A DNA stretch of 64,000 nt, taken from Rhodovulum sp. 12E13 (GTDB lineage: Bacteria > Pseudomonadota > Alphaproteobacteria > Rhodobacterales > Rhodobacteraceae). This document shows positions 1-10,344 of this stretch, in pieces; the stretch's first letter is position 1; every line of letters starts with the position of its first letter. Made by a program: the position numbers and the translations under genes. The stretch lies in contig NZ_QPLK01000005.1 of NCBI RefSeq assembly GCF_003340565.1, positions 186,001-250,000 on the forward strand. The letters run 5' to 3'. A model generated the notes under the pieces. The model ran no database searches. It was not told the DNA's origin and worked only from the letters and a program-made list of their open reading frames with translations.

Positions 1-249
1 GATGTCGATGCCCGTCACGCTGGTCGGGCGGATCGCGTCGGATATCGGGGTTTCGGAGAGAAGAATGTCGTAGGTGGTCTTGATTCGGGTACCCGGCTCG
101 ATGCCAAGGCCCGTGGAGGCGTTACCCTGGGGATCAAGATCTATCAGCAGGACACGCAGACCGCGCTCGGACAAGGCTGCGCAGAGATTGATGGCGGTCG
201 TCGTCTTGCCGACCCCGCCCTTCTGGTTGGCGATGGCGATGATCTTCAC
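1..249 (-). CDS. parA: ParA chromosome-partitioning ATPase (partial, N-terminal 83 codons)
   Basis: Deviant Walker A ATPase that, with ParB and parS, segregates newly replicated origins. Only the first 83 codons are present; the gene runs off the left edge. The visible part has the signature [13 protein letters not shown] near residues 10-22 and the switch segment [13 protein letters not shown] chose the GTG start at 249 because GGGAGG lies 8 bases upstream and the protein then begins [12 protein letters not shown], the usual ParA opening. It follows rsmG by 17 bp in the same direction. parB is expected beyond the left edge. Confidence 0.95.
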   Translation of the reverse strand, partial: MKIIAIANQKGGVGKTTTAINLCAALSERGLRVLLIDLDPQGNASTGLGIEPGTRIKTTYDILLSETPISDAIRPTSVTGIDI

Positions 250-266
250 TGCTCGATCCTCCCGCC

Positions 267-908
267 TCAGACCCGAGCCGCCAGTTGGCATTCGAGGATC
301 CGGGCTGCCGGGTCGGTTATACTCGGATGGGCCGTCGCGGTGAAGCGCCAGCTCGCCTGTGCTTCAGCGATTTCGGACATGTAGCGCGCGCCTTTTGGAA
401 AGAGAAAGGTTGCGCCGGGAAGCGCATGCGGCTGCGCAAGGGCGATAAGACGTGTGAGCGGTGCGAGAGCACGGGCGGAGACGACCGTGGCGCTTTGTGA
501 GGGGAGCTCTTCGATGCGGGCCGTATGGATCTTGGCAGTCAGCCCGAATTCGCGCACGCAGGTCGAGAGGAAGGCGCATTTGCGCCGGTCGCTCTCGACA
601 AGCGCGAATTGCGTCTCTGGCCGGATGTCTTGCGCGACAAGGGCACAGACGAGGCCCGGCAGTCCGGCGCCGGAACCGATATCGAGCCAGAGCCCGTCCG
701 TACGGGGTGACAGGACACAGAGCTGTGCCGAATCGAGGATATGCCGTTCCCACAGGTGGTCGACCGTCGACGGGGCCACGAGATTGACACGACGTGTCCA
801 GTGTCTCAGCAGTTCTGCGAAGCGCGCAAGATCGCGCCTGGTTTCACGTGAAACGCCGAGAGTGCGGAGGCGGTCGCAAACCGATGCATCGGCACCCGGA
901 CTGCTCAC
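267..908 (-). CDS. rsmG: 16S rRNA (guanine-527-N7)-methyltransferase RsmG (GidB)
   Basis: Cytosolic SAM-dependent methyltransferase that makes m7G527 in 16S rRNA. The 213-aa length is typical. The SAM-binding loop [14 protein letters not shown] is at about residues 75-88, and the N-terminal [16 protein letters not shown] block is characteristic. Its start overlaps the mnmG stop by 4 bp (ATGA), so it is probably translationally coupled in an mnmE-mnmG-rsmG-parA transcript. Codons encoding the VSRET stretch near residue 20 contain a parS-like palindrome, so the DNA may serve in both coding and segregation. Confidence 0.96.
   Translation of the reverse strand: MSSPGADASVCDRLRTLGVSRETRRDLARFAELLRHWTRRVNLVAPSTVDHLWERHILDSAQLCVLSPRTDGLWLDIGSGAGLPGLVCALVAQDIRPETQFALVESDRRKCAFLSTCVREFGLTAKIHTARIEELPSQSATVVSARALAPLTRLIALAQPHALPGATFLFPKGARYMSEIAEAQASWRFTATAHPSITDPAARILECQLAARV
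840..855. promoter_or_regulatory. parS-like centromere site inside rsmG
   Basis: The 14-mer GTTTCACGTGAAAC at 841-854 is a perfect palindrome and matches the ParB-binding core TGTTTCACGTGAAACA, differing only in the outermost base on each side. It lies in rsmG, less than 1 kb from parA. parS sites in the gidAB-parAB region are well known in bacteria. Confidence 0.85.
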
Positions 909-2779
909 GCCGAGCGCTTCTGCAGTTGCCGCACCCGCGCCAGTATCAGAGTCAGGGCAGCGGGGGTCATGCCCTCGATGCGCCCGGCCTGGGCCAATGT
1001 CTCGGGCCGGGCAACGAGAAGTTTCTCCCGCAGTTCCGCTGACAGTCCGTCGATGGCGCCATAGTCAAGCGCGGGCGACAGTGCGATCGCCTCGTCGCGC
1101 TGCAACCGGGCAATGTCATCGTCCTGCCGCCGGACATAATGTGCATAGAGTGCATCATTTGCGATTTGCGCCAGCGCCGATCGTTCGAGCGTGGCGATCG
1201 ACGGGCAGAGGGTGGACAGGACCTCGATGTCGGCCCCCGGCAGCGCCAGGGCTTCCTCCGCTGTCCTGCGGCGCCCGTCGGGGGCAACCCGGACACCATT
1301 GGCATGCAACTCCGCGGCACTGATGCTGACGCTGGACAGGGCATGTCGCGCTCTCGCTATCCGCTCCATCTTGGCGTCAAAGGACCGGCGACGCCTTTCC
1401 CCCACCAATCCGACCGTCACACCCAGCGGTGTCAGACGTTGATCGGCATTGTCAGCCCGCAGAGACAGGCGATATTCCGCCCGCGAGGTGAACATACGGT
1501 AAGGTTCGGCCACGCCGTGCGTCGTCAGATCGTCGATCATCACACCGATATACGAACTGCGCCGCCCCGGAATTACCGGATCCCGACCTAGGGCGTCGGC
1601 GGCGGCATTCACGCCAGCGATGAGCCCCTGCGCTGCCGCCTCCTCATACCCTGTTGTCCCGTTGATCTGACCTGCCAGATAGAGGCCCGGGATGTCGACC
1701 ACCGCAAGGGTCCGCGCCAGAGCCCTGGGATCGACGTAGTCGTACTCGATGGCATAACCCGGTTGAAGAATGACGACGTCCTCCAGGCCGGGGATCGATC
1801 GAACATAGTCCTCTTGCACGTCCTCGGGCAGCGAGGTGGAAATGCCGTTGGGATAGATCGTCGGATCGTCGACTCCCTCCGGCTCCAGGAATATCTGATG
1901 GCTGTCCTTGTCGGCGAAACGCACCACCTTGTCCTCGATCGACGGACAGTACCGGGGCCCCGGGCCGCCGATACGACCCGAATACATTGCCGATCGATCG
2001 AGGTTGGCGCGGATGATGTCATGCGTGCGTTCGGTGGTTCTCGTGATCCCGCACGCAACCTGGCGCGCCGCCAGATCGGTTGTCATAGTGGAGAAGAAAG
2101 TGGGCTCTTCGTCGCCCGGTTGCCGCTCGAGCCCCTCCCAGCGGATCGTGCGGCCATCGAGCCGCGGGGGCGTGCCGGTCTTCAGCCGCCCCAACGACAA
2201 TCCGAACCCTCGAACCCTTTCGGCGAGGCGAGTCACGGCGGATGCGCCCATCCGGCCACCGGAAAACGATCGGTCGCCGACGTGTATCACACCATTCATG
2301 AACGTGCCGCTGGTCAGGACGATAGCGCGCGCCATCACTTTCTGTCCGTCTGCGAGCACGACACCGGTAACGCGATCCCCGCTCACGGCCAGATCCACCA
2401 CCTCGCCCGCGATGATGTCGAGCCCTGGCGTTTGGCGCAGAAGGCGCTGCATCGCGGCGCGATACAGCGCCCGGTCTGCCTGAGCTCGGGGGCCTCGGAC
2501 GGCAGGGCCCTTGCGCCGATTGAGAAGCCGAAACTGTATACCGGCCGCGTCCGCTGCTCGTCCCATGACGCCATCCAAAGCGTCGATTTCGCAGACGAGG
2601 TGACCCTTCCCCAAGCCTCCGATGGCCGGATTGCACGACATCACCCCGATATCACTCGTGCGCAGAGTCACCAGTGCAACCCGTGCTCCCATCCGCGCCG
2701 CTGCGGCCGCCGCTTCGCAGCCGGCATGGCCCGCCCCGATGACGGCCACGTCGTATGAATGGTGTTCCACGTGAAACAT
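905..2779 (-). CDS. mnmG: tRNA uridine-5-carboxymethylaminomethyl modification enzyme MnmG (GidA)
   Basis: FAD-dependent enzyme that, in complex with MnmE, modifies the wobble uridine U34 of certain tRNAs. It is 624 aa, the family's normal size. The N-terminal dinucleotide-binding motif [10 protein letters not shown] is at residues 15-24, followed by [14 protein letters not shown] and later the [12 protein letters not shown] block. It starts 2 bp after the end of mnmE and overlaps rsmG by 4 bp. The first codons (MFHVEH) are spelled by a parS-like site, which may explain this opening. Confidence 0.97.
   Translation of the reverse strand: MFHVEHHSYDVAVIGAGHAGCEAAAAAARMGARVALVTLRTSDIGVMSCNPAIGGLGKGHLVCEIDALDGVMGRAADAAGIQFRLLNRRKGPAVRGPRAQADRALYRAAMQRLLRQTPGLDIIAGEVVDLAVSGDRVTGVVLADGQKVMARAIVLTSGTFMNGVIHVGDRSFSGGRMGASAVTRLAERVRGFGLSLGRLKTGTPPRLDGRTIRWEGLERQPGDEEPTFFSTMTTDLAARQVACGITRTTERTHDIIRANLDRSAMYSGRIGGPGPRYCPSIEDKVVRFADKDSHQIFLEPEGVDDPTIYPNGISTSLPEDVQEDYVRSIPGLEDVVILQPGYAIEYDYVDPRALARTLAVVDIPGLYLAGQINGTTGYEEAAAQGLIAGVNAAADALGRDPVIPGRRSSYIGVMIDDLTTHGVAEPYRMFTSRAEYRLSLRADNADQRLTPLGVTVGLVGERRRRSFDAKMERIARARHALSSVSISAAELHANGVRVAPDGRRRTAEEALALPGADIEVLSTLCPSIATLERSALAQIANDALYAHYVRRQDDDIARLQRDEAIALSPALDYGAIDGLSAELREKLLVARPETLAQAGRIEGMTPAALTLILARVRQLQKRSA
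2763..2778. promoter_or_regulatory. parS-like centromere site at the mnmG start
   Basis: TGTTCCACGTGAAACA is a 16-bp palindrome with one mismatched pair and matches the ParB-binding consensus. It overlaps codons 1-6 of mnmG, about 1.9 kb from the other parS-like site and about 2.5 kb from parA. Confidence 0.85.
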
Positions 2780-2781
2780 CC

Positions 2782-4068
2782 CTACTTGCCGATGCAGAAG
2801 CGAGAGAAGATCTCTCCCAACACGTCTTCCACTCCGATCCGCCCGATCACTTCATCAACGGCCAGAATCCCGGATCGCACGCATTCGCTTGCCACCTCCA
2901 CCCTCTCGGGCTGGCCCTCTAGCACAGTCGCCGCTTCCTCCAAAGCGGCTGCTGCCCGATCGAGTGCCGCTGCTTGCCTCTCCGTCGTCGCGAGACCGGC
3001 GCCCGCAACACGCCCCCCCAGCTCCGACGCGATCATCGAGAGCAGTTCATCGATTCCCTCGCCTGTAAGCCCAGACACGCCAAGCTGACCAGACTGGACA
3101 GCACAGACATCCGACTTGCCGGTTACCACGATGTCACCCGGAGAGACTTCCATCCCGACAGGGGCCGCATCGAGAAACACCCTGAGGTCGGCCTCGCCGG
3201 CCCGCCGCCGCGCTCGCTCAACCCCGAGCCGCTCGATCACGTCGTCCGAGCAGCGGATACCCGCCGTATCGAGGAGAGTCACGAGATACCCCCCGATCTC
3301 CATCCGTACCTCAAGAATATCTCGGGTCGTTCCTGCAACCTCAGAGGTTATGGCGGCATCACGACCCGCCAACCTGTTGAGGAGGGTCGATTTCCCCGCG
3401 TTCGGCTCCCCCACGATCGCCACCTCGAAACCCCGCGCGATGCTCGAAGCCGCCACCGCACCCCGCGCCTCGCCCCTCATGCGCTCTGCGATCGAAGCCA
3501 GGGCGGAGGACAGCCCATGCACGATATCCTCTGGCACCTCCTCGTCGGCAAAGTCGACACTCGCCTCTAACGACCCGAGCACATCGAGCAGCCCCGCGCG
3601 CCATTCGGCCACCATCGCCTGTAACTGGCCACCGACAAGCCCCATCGCCTGCCGGCGCTGCGCCTCGGTCTCAGCATCGATCAGGGCGCCCAGCCCTTCG
3701 ACCTCGGCAAGGTTCATCCGGTCGTTCTCGAGCGCCCGGCGCGTGAATTCGCCAGCCGACGCATCCCGAAGTCCGTCGAGCCCGCGCAGCACGGACAAAA
3801 CCGCACGCACCACCGCCTCGCTGCCATGCAGATGAAACTCGGCGCTCTCCTCCCCGGTAAAACTCCGCCCCGGCTCGAAGATCAGCACCATTCCTTGGTC
3901 GAGGAGATCGTTAGGGCCCCAAATGTTGCGCACAACGGCCTGTCTCGGCACAGGCAACGCCCGCCGTGTCAGCTGGCGCACCACCTGCCAGGCGCGCGGC
4001 CCGCTGACGCGGATGATCGCCACCCCGGCCCTCCCCGGAGCCGTCGAGCGCGCAAAGATCGTGTCCAT
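2782..4068 (-). CDS. mnmE: tRNA uridine-5-carboxymethylaminomethyl modification GTPase MnmE
   Basis: Potassium-stimulated GTPase partner of MnmG in U34 tRNA modification. The 428-aa protein opens [20 protein letters not shown], the family's folate-binding N-terminal domain. A G domain follows with P-loop GEPNAGKST and switch region AGTTRD, and it ends in the diagnostic CIGK, whose cysteine is needed for function in characterised homologues. mnmE and mnmG are 2 bp apart on the same strand, so the two partners are probably co-expressed. Confidence 0.97.
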   Translation of the reverse strand: MDTIFARSTAPGRAGVAIIRVSGPRAWQVVRQLTRRALPVPRQAVVRNIWGPNDLLDQGMVLIFEPGRSFTGEESAEFHLHGSEAVVRAVLSVLRGLDGLRDASAGEFTRRALENDRMNLAEVEGLGALIDAETEAQRRQAMGLVGGQLQAMVAEWRAGLLDVLGSLEASVDFADEEVPEDIVHGLSSALASIAERMRGEARGAVAASSIARGFEVAIVGEPNAGKSTLLNRLAGRDAAITSEVAGTTRDILEVRMEIGGYLVTLLDTAGIRCSDDVIERLGVERARRRAGEADLRVFLDAAPVGMEVSPGDIVVTGKSDVCAVQSGQLGVSGLTGEGIDELLSMIASELGGRVAGAGLATTERQAAALDRAAAALEEAATVLEGQPERVEVASECVRSGILAVDEVIGRIGVEDVLGEIFSRFCIGK

Positions 4069-4096
4069 CCGATCGCTCGCCCGTGTCTCGGCAGGG

Positions 4097-5368
4097 TCAG
4101 GTGTTCATCGAGTCGAAGAACTCGGAATTCGACTTGGTCTGCTTGAGCTTCGACAGCAGGAACTCGATGGCATCCGTCGTGCCCATCGGGTTGAGAATCC
4201 GCCGCAGCACGAACGTCTTCTGCAGGTCGCCCTTCTCGACCAGCAGCTCTTCCTTCCGGGTCCCGGACTTGAGGATGTCCATCGCCGGGAAGACGCGCTT
4301 GTCGGCCACCTTGCGGTCCAGCACGATCTCGGAGTTGCCGGTGCCCTTGAACTCCTCGAAGATCACCTCGTCCATCCGGCTGCCGGTATCGATCAGGGCC
4401 GTGGCGATGATGGTGAGCGAGCCACCTTCCTCGATGTTCCGCGCCGCGCCGAAAAAGCGCTTGGGACGTTGCAGCGCGTTGGCGTCGACGCCCCCGGTCA
4501 GGACCTTGCCAGAGCTCGGGACGGTCGTGTTGTAGGCACGGCCGAGGCGCGTGATCGAATCGAGCAGGATCACCACGTCGCGCTTGTGCTCGACCAGGCG
4601 CTTTGCCTTCTCGATCACCATCTCCGATACCGCCACGTGACGCGACGCCGGCTCGTCGAACGTCGACGAGATCACTTCGCCCTTCACCGAGCGTTGCATG
4701 TCGGTGACTTCCTCGGGCCGCTCGTCGATCAAGAGCACGATCAGGTAACACTCGGGGTGGTTCACCTCGATCGAGTGCGCGATGTTCTGCAAGAGCACTG
4801 TCTTGCCCGTCCGCGGCGGCGCCACGATCAGGCTGCGCTGGCCCTTGCCGATGGGCGCCACGAGGTCGATGATGCGCGCTGACCGATCCTTCCGCGTCGG
4901 ATCCTCGATCTCCATCGTCAGCCGTTCGTCGGGGTAGAGCGGCGTCAGGTTGTCGAAGGCCACCTTGTGCCGCGCGCGCTCCGGCTTCTCGAAGTTGATC
5001 TGCGTCACCTTCGTCATGGCGAAGTAGCGCTCGTTCTCGCGCGGGGCGGCCATCAGCCCTTCCACCGTGTCACCAGTGCGCATGCCGAACTGGCGGATCG
5101 TCTCGGGCGAGACGTAGATGTCGTCGGGACCGGGCAGGTAGTTGGCCTCGGGCGACCGGAGAAAGCCGAAGCCGTCCTGCATCACCTCGAGCACGCCGTC
5201 GCCCGAGATCTCCCAGCCTTCCTCAGCGCGCTCCTTGAGGATCTGGAACATCATGTCGCCCTTCCGCATGGTCGAGGCGTTGTCGATGTCCAGGTCCTCG
5301 GCGATCGACAGGAGGTCGGCCGGGGTCTTCGCCTTCAGCTCGGCGAGCGTCACGGTCTGCGAGGTCAT
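4097..5368 (-). CDS. rho: Transcription termination factor Rho
   Basis: Hexameric RNA helicase/ATPase that terminates transcription. The 423-aa product has the N-terminal Rho domain, a cold-shock RNA-binding fold ([16 protein letters not shown]), Walker [10 protein letters not shown] and the [13 protein letters not shown] region. The reading frame is open 47 codons further upstream. I placed the start at 5368 ([12 protein letters not shown]) because AAGGGA precedes it and the extra sequence has no Rho character. The gene lies 28 bp upstream of mnmE in the same direction; the 162 bp between it and hemJ show nothing clear. Confidence 0.96.
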   Translation of the reverse strand: MTSQTVTLAELKAKTPADLLSIAEDLDIDNASTMRKGDMMFQILKERAEEGWEISGDGVLEVMQDGFGFLRSPEANYLPGPDDIYVSPETIRQFGMRTGDTVEGLMAAPRENERYFAMTKVTQINFEKPERARHKVAFDNLTPLYPDERLTMEIEDPTRKDRSARIIDLVAPIGKGQRSLIVAPPRTGKTVLLQNIAHSIEVNHPECYLIVLLIDERPEEVTDMQRSVKGEVISSTFDEPASRHVAVSEMVIEKAKRLVEHKRDVVILLDSITRLGRAYNTTVPSSGKVLTGGVDANALQRPKRFFGAARNIEEGGSLTIIATALIDTGSRMDEVIFEEFKGTGNSEIVLDRKVADKRVFPAMDILKSGTRKEELLVEKGDLQKTFVLRRILNPMGTTDAIEFLLSKLKQTKSNSEFFDSMNT

Positions 5369-5530
5369 GGGATGTCCCTTGGGTCGCGCACGAGGGGCGC
5401 GTCTGGTCGTCGGGCGTTCGGGTCGAACGCGGTTGTCTTGCGTCACGGGGGGGTGCTCGGCCGGACGGCCAGCACCGTGGCAGATACCCACGGCTCCCTG
5501 TGCTGTCAATCCCGCCCCGTCCGGTCCGTG

Positions 5531-5986
5531 TCAGAAGGGGCGCGCGATCACCGCCACCACGATGACGACGAGCAGAACCGTCGGCACCTCGTTCATCACC
5601 CGGTACTGGCGGCCCGAGCGCGAGTTGCCCTCCGCCTCAAACTCCTTCAGCCGTGCTCCGCACCACATGTGAAACCATGTCATCGCGAGCACGCCTATCC
5701 CCTTGGCATAGGGCCAGACCGCCCCCCAGTCGACTATGCCGGGGGTAAAGACCAGCGCCAGGCCGAACAGCCAGGTCGCGATGAGGGAGGGATTCATGAT
5801 CAGTTTGAAGAGCTTGCGCTCCATCATCCGGAACAGCCGATCGGTCTCGCCGCCCGGAACGCTCTGCTCCGTGTGATGCACGAAGAGACGTGGCAGATAG
5901 AAGATGCCTGCCATCCACGCGACCATCGAGATCACGTGGAGCGACTTCGTCCAGGGATAGGCATAGGCCAGCCAGTCGGAGATCAT
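5531..5986 (-). CDS. hemJ: HemJ-type protoporphyrinogen IX oxidase (integral membrane)
   Basis: Oxidises protoporphyrinogen IX to protoporphyrin IX in haem and tetrapyrrole synthesis. This 151-aa protein has four hydrophobic segments. It begins with the family signature WTKSLHVISMVAWMAGIFYLPRLFVHH, given here in two pieces: WTKSLHVISMVAWMAG then IFYLPRLFVHH. It also has a conserved WFHMWCG stretch later. It is the last leftward gene before the proposed origin; in several alphaproteobacteria a haem gene (hemE) occupies this side of the origin. Confidence 0.88.
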   Translation of the reverse strand: MISDWLAYAYPWTKSLHVISMVAWMAGIFYLPRLFVHHTEQSVPGGETDRLFRMMERKLFKLIMNPSLIATWLFGLALVFTPGIVDWGAVWPYAKGIGVLAMTWFHMWCGARLKEFEAEGNSRSGRQYRVMNEVPTVLLVVIVVAVIARPF

Positions 5987-6376
5987 GAAGGTCGGGCCTC
6001 GCGAAACCGGAATGACCCCCCTCTAATCAAGAAAGAAGAAAGAAGGAATGGGGTGATAGTAAGCCCTGTGGGCATGTGGATTCCCGACTTCTCCCCTCTC
6101 TCTCCCACGCGGGGCAACACCAGGTTCCCTCTCTCCCCGAACACTGTTTTCATGTTTCTTACCAGAAGGTTAAGGCCGAATTCCACCGAGCTTTCCTGTG
6201 GACAGCGCGGGCAAGATACCTCTCCTCCACAGGCGTTTCCCCACCCCTGTCCACGGGGAGGAGACGACCCGGAACGCGGGCCGCGTCCACAGGGCGCGGG
6301 CCCTCTGGCCAAGCCGTGCCAAAACGGCCACAAGGGGGCACAGGCTCCTCCCCCGCTTGTCCACAGATCCGCCCCC
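5987..6376. other. Candidate chromosomal origin of replication (oriC)
   Basis: This gap separates leftward genes (hemJ back to parA) from rightward genes (maf onward). It contains a cluster of DnaA-box-like elements. On the + strand there is TTGTCCACA (6357-6365, 8 of 9 to TTATCCACA), TCCTCCACA (6223-6231), GCGTCCACA (6283-6291) and CTGTCCACG (6247-6255). On the - strand there is CTGTCCACA (6197-6205) and GAATCCACA (6075-6083). AT-richer patches at about 6021-6064 and 6141-6183 could unwind. parS-like sites and parA lie within 6 kb. No protein-coding ORF fits here. Confidence 0.72.
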
Positions 6377-6976
6377 ATGCCCGCCACACTCACGCTCGCC
6401 TCGACTTCCGAAACCCGTGCGCGTCTTCTCCGCGCCGCGGGTGTCGAGATCGAGCCGGTGGCGCCGCGTGTCGACGAAGAGGTCCTGCAGGACGCCCTTT
6501 CGGCCGAGGGTCTGAGGCCGCGGGACATGGCCGATGCGCTCGCCGAGGCGAAGGCCGCCAAGATCGCCGGGCGATTTCCCGACCGGCTGGTGCTCGGGGC
6601 CGACCAGACGGCAGAGCTCGATGGCGCTTTGCTGACCAAGCCCGGTACGCCAGACGACGCCCGCGCGCAGGTTGCTGCGCTCGCAGGCCAGCGTCACAGA
6701 CTGCATGCCGCGGCGGTGCTCTACGACGAGGGCCGCCCGGTCTGGCGCCATGTCGAGACGGTCACGATGCACATGCGCCCCCTGTCCGCAAGCTACATCG
6801 ATGCCTACATCGCCCGGAACTGGCCCGAGATCGCGGGAAGCGTCGGCGCATATCGTCTCGAAGAGGAAGGCGCGCGCTTCTTCACTCGCGTCGAGGGGTG
6901 CCATTTCGCCGTGCAGGGGCTGCCGCTCCTCCCCCTTCTGTCCTATCTCGCCACCAGGGGGTTGATCGAGACATGA
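6377..6976 (+). CDS. maf: Maf-family nucleoside triphosphate pyrophosphatase
   Basis: Hydrolyses non-canonical or modified nucleoside triphosphates to monophosphates. The 199-aa protein starts at the ATG at 6377, right after the last DnaA-box-like element, and reads MPATLTLASTSETRARLL, the Maf opening. The GADQTAELDG segment corresponds to the family's catalytic GaDt region, and AGSVGAYRLEEEGA is the conserved C-terminal block. It overlaps aroE by 4 bp, the start of a tightly packed maf-aroE-coaE-dnaQ operon. Confidence 0.92.
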   Translation: MPATLTLASTSETRARLLRAAGVEIEPVAPRVDEEVLQDALSAEGLRPRDMADALAEAKAAKIAGRFPDRLVLGADQTAELDGALLTKPGTPDDARAQVAALAGQRHRLHAAAVLYDEGRPVWRHVETVTMHMRPLSASYIDAYIARNWPEIAGSVGAYRLEEEGARFFTRVEGCHFAVQGLPLLPLLSYLATRGLIET

Positions 6977-7815
6977 CCGACTCATCGCCGGATCGAATTC
7001 CCCTCGCGGGCGTCATCGGACACCCGGTGGCGCATTCGCGCTCGCCCCGGCTACATCGCCACTGGCTCCGGCGCTATGGTCTGCCGGGGCATTACGTGCC
7101 CCTCGACGTGGCGTCGGATGACCTGGAGGAAGTGCTCCGCGCCATGCCCCGTATGGGGTTTGTTGGGGCCAACGTCACCATCCCGCACAAGGAGACCGCG
7201 CTGCGGCTGTGCGACCTGGTGACCGACCGCGCCGCGCTGGTCGGCGCTGTCAATACTCTCATCTTCCGCGACGACGGAAAGATTCATGGTGACAATACAG
7301 ATGGTTACGGCTTTCTGGCCAACATCCGGCAGGCCGCGCCCGGATGGCAGCCCAAGGCCGGCCCGGCCGCCGTGTTCGGGGCCGGTGGCGCGAGCCGGGC
7401 GGTCCTCGTCGCCTTGCTCGAGGCCGGCGTACCCGAGATCCGACTCGCAAACCGCTCGCGCCCCCGCGCCGATGCCTTGCGCTCGGAGTTCGGCGCACGG
7501 ATTACCGTGATCGACTGGAACAAGGCCGCCGGGATGCTCGAGGGCGCCGCGACCGTGGTCAACACAACGTCGCTCGGCATGCAGGGCCATACGGAGTTCC
7601 GCGTGCCGCTCGACCGGCTGGAGCCGGGCGCGCTGGTCAACGATCTGGTCTACCAGCCGCTCGAGACCGAGTTCCTCGCGCAGGCCTGCGGGCGCGGCTG
7701 CATCGCGGTCGACGGTCTGGGGATGCTCCTGCACCAGGCCGTTCCCGGGTTCGAGCGGTGGTTCGGGCGCCGGCCCGAGGTCGATGACGAGCTGCGCGAG
7801 GCCGTGCTGCTGTGA
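6973..7815 (+). CDS. aroE: Shikimate dehydrogenase
   Basis: NADPH-dependent reduction of 3-dehydroshikimate in aromatic amino acid synthesis. It is 280 aa. The shikimate-binding motif [16 protein letters not shown] is at residues 13-28, catalytic lysine lies in NVTIPHKE, and NADP is bound by [16 protein letters not shown] and the C-terminal DGLGMLLHQ block are also present. The ATG at 6973 overlaps the maf stop by 4 bp. Confidence 0.97.
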   Translation: MTDSSPDRIPLAGVIGHPVAHSRSPRLHRHWLRRYGLPGHYVPLDVASDDLEEVLRAMPRMGFVGANVTIPHKETALRLCDLVTDRAALVGAVNTLIFRDDGKIHGDNTDGYGFLANIRQAAPGWQPKAGPAAVFGAGGASRAVLVALLEAGVPEIRLANRSRPRADALRSEFGARITVIDWNKAAGMLEGAATVVNTTSLGMQGHTEFRVPLDRLEPGALVNDLVYQPLETEFLAQACGRGCIAVDGLGMLLHQAVPGFERWFGRRPEVDDELREAVLL

Positions 7816-8405
7816 CGCCGCTGAAGATCGGCCTGACCGGCTCCATCGGCATGGGCAAGACAACGACGGCCCGAATGTTCGCCGAGGCCGGTCTGCCCGT
7901 GTGGGATGCCGACGCCGCGGTGCGCCGTCTCTATGCCCCTGGCGGTGCCGCCGTGGCAGAGATCGCGCGGATCCGACCGCAGGCGGTCGGGCCCGAGGGC
8001 GTCAACCGCGAGGCCCTGAAGCGATGGATCGCCGAAGACCCGACCGCGCTGGCACGGATCGAGGCGGTCGTGCATCCCCTCGTCGCCGCCGACCGGGCGC
8101 AGTTCCTCGCCCGGGCCGACGCGCCGGCCGTCGTGTTCGACGTGCCGCTCCTGTTCGAGACGGGGGCAGACGCCGCCATGGACGTGACCGTGGTCGTCTC
8201 CACCGACCCCGAGACGCAGAAAGCCCGCGTGATGGCCCGGCCGGGCATGACGGAGGCGCAGTTCGCCACGATCCTCGGCAAGCAGATGCCCGACGCCGAG
8301 AAGCGCGCCCGCGCCGACATGGTCATCCGCAGCGACACCCTCGACATGGCCCGCGCCGGTGTGGAGGATGTGCTGAGACACGTGAGAGGGCGTAGGGATG
8401 CGTGA
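7812..8405 (+). CDS. coaE: Dephospho-CoA kinase
   Basis: Last step of coenzyme A synthesis. The 197-aa protein has P-loop GSIGMGKTT near residues 10-18, the [10 protein letters not shown] lid-region block, and [12 protein letters not shown], the family signature. The P-loop has M where S is commoner. The GTG start overlaps the aroE stop (GTGA). Confidence 0.95.
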   Translation: MTPLKIGLTGSIGMGKTTTARMFAEAGLPVWDADAAVRRLYAPGGAAVAEIARIRPQAVGPEGVNREALKRWIAEDPTALARIEAVVHPLVAADRAQFLARADAPAVVFDVPLLFETGADAAMDVTVVVSTDPETQKARVMARPGMTEAQFATILGKQMPDAEKRARADMVIRSDTLDMARAGVEDVLRHVRGRRDA

Positions 8406-9099
8406 AATCGTGCTGGATACCGAGACGACCGGCCTCGACCCGAACGAGGGCCACCGGATCGTCGAGATCGGCGCGGTCGAGCTTGCCAACCACATGCCCA
8501 CCGGGCGCACATTTCACGAGTACATCAACCCGCGTCGCGACATGCCGATCGAGGCGTTCAACGTCCACGGCATCAGCGCCGAGTTCCTCGCCGACAAGCC
8601 GCCGTTCGAGGTGATCGCCGACGCGTTTCTCGATTTCGTGGGCGAGGGGAGGCTGGTGATTCACAACGCATCCTTCGACATGGCCTTTCTGAACGCCGAG
8701 CTTGGCTGGTGCGGCCGGCGGCTCCTGGCCGATGCGCAGGCGGTCGATACGTTGACGATCGCGCGGCGGAAATTCCCCGGCGCGATGGTCTCCCTCGATG
8801 CCCTGTGCAAGCGTTTCGAGATCGACAACTCGCGGCGCGTCTATCACGGAGCGCTGCTCGATTCCGAGATCCTGGCAGAGGTCTATCTCGAGCTCATCGG
8901 GGGGCGGCAGCCCGGCCTCGTGCTGGCGCCATCCGCCGAGGGGCGGCGGCGCGGTGCAACCTCCGCGGACGAGACATGGCGCCCACGACCCCGCCCGGTG
9001 CCCCTGGCCGGGCGCCTGACCGAGGCCGAGCGCGCGGCCCATTCCGAGATGGTCGAAGGGCTGGGCGAAAGCGCGGTCTGGCGCCGCTACGAGGCCTAG
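8398..9099 (+). CDS. dnaQ: DNA polymerase III epsilon subunit (3'-5' proofreading exonuclease)
   Basis: Proofreading subunit of the replicative polymerase. The 233-aa product carries the DEDDh motifs: Exo [12 protein letters not shown], Exo [18 protein letters not shown] and Exo [21 protein letters not shown]. It overlaps the end of coaE by 8 bp, completing the maf-aroE-coaE-dnaQ operon immediately beside the proposed origin. It converges on secB with 16 bp between stops. Confidence 0.96.
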   Translation: MREIVLDTETTGLDPNEGHRIVEIGAVELANHMPTGRTFHEYINPRRDMPIEAFNVHGISAEFLADKPPFEVIADAFLDFVGEGRLVIHNASFDMAFLNAELGWCGRRLLADAQAVDTLTIARRKFPGAMVSLDALCKRFEIDNSRRVYHGALLDSEILAEVYLELIGGRQPGLVLAPSAEGRRRGATSADETWRPRPRPVPLAGRLTEAERAAHSEMVEGLGESAVWRRYEA

Positions 9100-9115
9100 C
9101 CGACCGCGCGCCCGA

Positions 9116-9673
9116 TCAGGCGTCCGTGCTGCCCGACTCCGCTCCCGCGCCGCCCTGCTTCTGCGCTTCGGCGCGGCGGGCGAGCTCCTGCCGGTAGATC
9201 TGCAGGAAATCGACGTTGTCGAGGTTGAGCGGGGGAAAGCCGCCGTCGCGCGAGACGTCCGACACGATGCGCCGCACGAACGGGAACAGCATCCGGGGAC
9301 ACTCGATCATCAGGAACGGATGCAGCTGGTTGTCCGGCACGTTCTCGACGTGGAAGATGCCACCGTATTCCAGTTCCATCAGGAACAGCGCAGCACCGTC
9401 CGACTTGTTGCGGCTTTCGACGGTGAACTTGGTGATGACCTCGTACTGATGCTCGGCCGAGCGCTTCTTGGCGTCGAGGTTGACCTGCACCTTGATGTCG
9501 GGCTGCACCTCGCCCTGCACGCCCTTCTGCGCGACCACGTTCTCGAAGGACATGTCGCGGATGTACTGGCCCAGAACCTGCATCTTGACCTGCGGCTGCT
9601 GGGTGCCGGCGGCGGCGCCGTTGGCGCCTTCGGGGGTGCCGCCCGGGGCACCGTCGGTGGGAGTGTCGGACAT
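9116..9673 (-). CDS. secB: Protein-export chaperone SecB
   Basis: Tetrameric cytosolic chaperone that delivers unfolded preproteins to SecA. I start at 9673 (MSDTPTDGAPGG), giving 185 aa with the Ala/Gly-rich N-terminal extension common in alphaproteobacteria. The core begins QVLGQYIRDMSFEN, followed by the MELEYGGIFHVENVPDNQ and IECPRMLFPFVRRIVSD blocks typical of SecB. The frame is open 20 codons further upstream but that part is not SecB-like. Confidence 0.95.
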   Translation of the reverse strand: MSDTPTDGAPGGTPEGANGAAAGTQQPQVKMQVLGQYIRDMSFENVVAQKGVQGEVQPDIKVQVNLDAKKRSAEHQYEVITKFTVESRNKSDGAALFLMELEYGGIFHVENVPDNQLHPFLMIECPRMLFPFVRRIVSDVSRDGGFPPLNLDNVDFLQIYRQELARRAEAQKQGGAGAESGSTDA

Positions 9674-9786
9674 GAAAGCCTTCCTCGCGTTTTCGTTCAG
9701 CCGGGCGCATAGCAAACCCCGCCGGAAGGTCAAAGCCCCGCCGCGTGGCGGCGGGCCGACCGGCAGCGCGGCGGACGGGCCGCGCG

Positions 9787-10344
9787 CTACTCCTGCGTCC
9801 AGCCGGAAGGGCGGTCGCCGCCTTGACGGCGCCGGCGATGCTCCCCGCCCTGCTCATCCGCCCTCTCGTCGGGTGAGAGCTCCTCGTATTCTCCCTCGAT
9901 CACGTCGGGGCGTCCGGGGGCAGCGTGCCTCGTCCGACCGTGCGGCGCACGCGGATGCACCCCTGCTCTGGCCCCCATGCCGACCCCCGACGCGTGCACG
10001 ACAACACGCTTTCGGAGCCAGCGGAATGCCGCCTCGCGCACCGCGGGCACCAGCAGCAGGAAGCCGACCGCGTCGGTGAAGAAGCCCGGCGTCAGCAGCA
10101 GGGCACCCGAGAAGAGGATCATCGCCCCGTGGGCGAGCGGTTCGGTCGGGTCGCGCAGCGTCTCGAGCGAGCCCTGGATCTGCTGCAGCACGCCGCGCCC
10201 CTGCCGGCGCACCAGCCATGTGCCAAGGATCGCGGTCAACACCACGATCAGCAGGATCCAGCCGAGATCGAGCACCGAACCGAGCTGGACGAACAGGGCG
10301 ATCTCGATGAGCGGAACGGCGATAAAGAGCAGCAGAAGGGGCAT
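9787..10344 (-). CDS. fxsA: FxsA-family membrane protein
   Basis: Small inner-membrane protein; in E. coli FxsA suppresses phage T7 exclusion by the F plasmid, but its housekeeping role is not settled. The 185-aa product has hydrophobic segments at about residues 1-20, 25-45 and 70-100. Family landmarks are FIAVPLIEIALF, TRAILGT-like TAILGTWLVRRQG, and ALLLTPGFFTDAVGFLLL. The charged tail (residues 120-185) shows no recognisable domain. Confidence 0.88.
   Translation of the reverse strand: MPLLLLFIAVPLIEIALFVQLGSVLDLGWILLIVVLTAILGTWLVRRQGRGVLQQIQGSLETLRDPTEPLAHGAMILFSGALLLTPGFFTDAVGFLLLVPAVREAAFRWLRKRVVVHASGVGMGARAGVHPRAPHGRTRHAAPGRPDVIEGEYEELSPDERADEQGGEHRRRRQGGDRPSGWTQE

Noticed and set aside
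4634-4639. Other CACGTG hexamers, such as in rho
   Set aside because: Flanking bases do not match the parS arms (no GTTT/AAAC), so I do not call them ParB sites.
6172-6185. TTAA-N7-TTCC in the origin region, resembling a CtrA site
   Set aside because: Only one half matches TTAA-N7-TTAA; not enough to claim CtrA control.
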